A stretch of DNA of 47,430 nt from Thalassiosira profunda (taxonomy: Eukaryota > Bacillariophyta > Thalassiosirophyceae > Thalassiosirales > Thalassiosiraceae). The notes beneath the pieces are model-generated. The model ran no database searches. It worked only from the letters and a program-made list of their open reading frames with translations, and was not told the DNA's origin. The position numbers and the translations under genes are program-made. The DNA lies in NCBI GenBank assembly GCA_036939355.1, contig JALLAP010000014.1, forward strand, positions 1-47,430. The letters run 5' to 3'. Positions 45,437 to 47,430 of this stretch are shown in pieces (within the stretch, counting starts at the first letter, position 1; each line of letters begins with the position of its first letter).

Positions 45437-47430
45437 CTAAATGGAGAGGTTGCCCGAGCTGCTCATTCTTTTCAATTTGCTGACCGACAACCGGTGTATC
45501 GTCTCCTCCGTGTCATCTATGCAAAAGTCTGCTATTTGANCTTTTCAATTTGCTGACCGACAACCGGTGTATCGTCTCCTCCGTGTCATCTATGCAAAAG
45601 TCTGCTATTTGACTCTCTTTGCGATGCCCGTTCACTTCGAGTTCACGCTGGGAATCGAAAAAGACTCCCGAGCCTTTGAGCGTCTTCGCCCCTTGTGCCT
45701 CGTCCAACAAAGCCTCCAGTTCGCGTATTCGCTGCTGATATCTCTGCTCCCTACCAGAGTTCAACTCTGACGTTGACATTCCAGTAAGGACCGTTCTTCC
45801 AAGAGAAGCCGTTCTGGAATTCATCGCTATTTGAGAGAGGGACTCCCGCTGCTTTGATTGCTTCGACATCATCCGCATTTTGGGAACGTAGATGAAGCAT
45901 AACATCGACACACAGACTAGGAACACCAGCGCTGTCTGCGTAAAATAACTCGCTATTGGGTCGCTGCGGGTCAGGAGGATGACGGGCACGCCAATCACAA
46001 GGACTTGGATCCAGCTCATGATTGCCATTCCCTGCGGTGAAAGAACAAGTGGTTAGACGCATGCAGCTCAGTAAGCGGCAATCAGCGCAGTGTGCAGGCC
46101 GACTCACAAGCCATCTCGATTCTGTGAATTCGTCGTCCATTTTGCGTGCACGCCAAGCCTGAACACAGGCTAGCACCAGGGCTGTCAAATTCAGTAGAAT
46201 CAGGACCGTTATGAAGGCAATTGATGCCGTGCCCTCTGACGCACAAAACCCATACGTATTGGAGGGATCGTCGTCGATTGGCTCTCTATTCCACACCAGT
46301 GGATCAACGAGCGTCCAACAAAGGAGAAGCGCAACGTTGAGAACGGAAAATATCAAGATGGGAGCGATGGCTTCTCTTTCCGTCACTGCCACCCTGCTCA
46401 TCGACCTTGCGTTGCTCATGACTCTGTTCAGTCTCCAGATTTTGGCCGTCAACGCCGAAAAAGTTGTTGTGAACCCGATCAGGAAGAGCCAAGGGAAAGA
46501 CATGCAAGCCTTGGAGCACCCTTNACGCCGAAAAAGTTGTTGTGAACCCGATCAGGAAGAGCCAAGGGAAAGACATGCACGCCTTGGAGCACCCTTCCAC
46601 AGACGCAGTGCTGTCGTCGACTGAGAGCGGAATGATCGATGAGGCCATTATGAAAGTGCCCGCGCAAATGAGGAGCAAAAAGTGCGGTTGGCCGGCCTTC
46701 ATCACGCGTTGCCCTTTCTTCTTCCATGTATACGCCGCAAAGAACAGTGAGAGCGCCATCGCCAGCGCCATGAATGTGAGGCCCACCGGTCGTATGCGGT
46801 CGATTTGGTTGAGGTCCTCCTCGTCCCGCACCTCCACTAGCACATCGAAGCTGATATCAAGGTCAGTGAGGCAGCCAGGATACTCCCCATCGATGACAAC
46901 ACCCCAGGACACGGTACTTCTGACCGTACCAGGGGTAAGTTGCGACGAATCAATCCCAAATTCAATTGCCACTGACTCGCCTGGCAGCAAGACCATTGGC
47001 TTGGACGCATCTTTGGTGGAGTTGCTGGAACTGCCAAGCTGGAACCACGAAGGAGAAAGCTTCGGCGCAACCGTCACTTCAAATGTCTCTCGGTTGTAAA
47101 GAAGCTCTCGCCCGTAAACGGTCCCTTCGGAACCATCAAGGACGACAAATGAGACGAGCTCATCGGAGAACGAAACATACTTCCCGCCGGGACAAGGCTT
47201 GCACGTCAAGGTCTGACTCTCCCAAAAGTAATCCATTTCGCAATCCTCCTCGGTCTGGACAAAGTCCAACGGCGTGAAGGCTTTGGTGTCGTTCACAAGT
47301 CTCTGCTGTATCGACGTTTCATAGGGCTTGTCCAGCTCCGTCAGATACTCGCCAACGATGCTTTGGATGTTCTCATTCAGATCCACCGATCCTGGAACCT
47401 CTCCTTCGATTACCAACTCCTCCCCAAGTA
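45437..47430 (-). CDS. Class C GPCR, GABA-B-receptor-like (7tm_3), partial
   Basis: The gene enters from the right edge (frame open to 47430) and ends at a TAG at 45437-45439. One 76-nt phase-0 intron (46107-46032, GTGAGT donor, TTTCACCGCAG acceptor) joins ESRWL to GMAIMSWIQVLVIG. Two assembly artefacts (N at 46524 and 45540) break the frame; collapsing each 72-bp duplication restores it. The ectodomain end contains a short Cys motif (CKPCPGGKY) and a beta-rich stretch. Seven helices follow: VGLTFMALAMALSLFFAAY, PHFLLLICAGTFIMASSIIP, CMSFPWLFLIGFTTTFSA, LIFSVLNVALLLCWTL, IAFITVLILLNLTALVLACV, IMSWIQVLVIGVPVILL, TALVFLVCVSMLCFIYVP. The tail has a coiled coil (QQRIRELEALLDE). Ligand unknown; the venus-flytrap domain, if present, lies beyond the edge. 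Confidence 0.87.
45468..45612 (-). repeat. Assembly artefact: 72-bp direct duplication around a single N
   Basis: 45468-45539 and 45541-45612 are identical, separated by N at 45540, at the 3' end of the GPCR gene. Collapsing them lets the frame run on through KLKRMSSSGNLSI to the stop. Confidence 0.95.
46452..46596 (-). repeat. Assembly artefact: 72-bp duplication around a single N, one mismatch
   Basis: 46452-46523 and 46525-46596 surround N at 46524 and differ at one base (A at 46507, C at 46580). It lies in the GPCR gene at the third transmembrane segment. Confidence 0.93.

Overview
Organism. This window reads as nuclear DNA of a stramenopile alga, most likely a diatom; the species cannot be told. 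The evidence is: compact genes that are intronless or carry one to three GT-AG introns of 70-126 nt; a plastid-type presequence with an AxA-F cleavage motif; several copies of a BspA-like leucine-rich-repeat (LRR_5) family with a conserved non-LRR C-terminus of a kind I associate with diatoms; and a SPRY protein of diatom type. Core eukaryotic genes (NAT10, HEATR1/UTP10, NAA40, ATG10, NIPA, FUN14) sit between lineage-specific genes. No prokaryotic, viral, CRISPR or tRNA feature was found.

Layout. 1-10 kb: 5' end of a probable 3-ketoacyl-CoA reductase (-), LRR gene A (+), a degenerate EF-hand protein (-), a large ankyrin protein (+), a 1.5 kb gene-poor stretch holding a decayed tandem repeat, and a two-exon disordered protein (-). 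10-24 kb: NIPA Mg transporter (+) and ATG10 (-), convergent; a double ubiquitin-like protein (-); an F-box-like/SPRY protein (+) with a perfect 315-bp internal duplication; FUN14 fused to an EF-hand (-); a four-exon two-pore K+ channel (+) whose sequence is interrupted twice by assembly artefacts; and NAT10 (-). 24-29 kb: two damaged LRR genes (B, C) and an aminotransferase with a frameshifted C-terminus. 29-39 kb: HEATR1/UTP10 (+) and a plastid pseudokinase (-). 39-44 kb: a dense LRR cluster (D +, a truncated inverted remnant, E -, F +). 44.5-47.4 kb: NAA40 (+) and a class C GPCR (-) running off the right edge, also hit by two assembly artefacts.

How it fits together. The housekeeping genes serve ribosome biogenesis (NAT10, HEATR1), protein and histone N-terminal acetylation (NAA40) and autophagy/mitochondria (ATG10, FUN14), but nothing suggests they form one pathway. 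The most distinctive element is the LRR family: seven copies or remnants in 44 kb sharing a C-terminal module, two classes of upstream region, and a composite CACGTGAT + GCGTGAC element that also lies upstream of NAA40 and of an orphan site aimed into an inverted LRR remnant. Two kinds of damage must be separated. Four single-N positions, each flanked by a 72-bp direct duplication, are assembly artefacts; removing one copy plus the N restores the reading frames. Small indels in LRR B, LRR C, the LRR remnant and the aminotransferase may be real decay or sequencing error.
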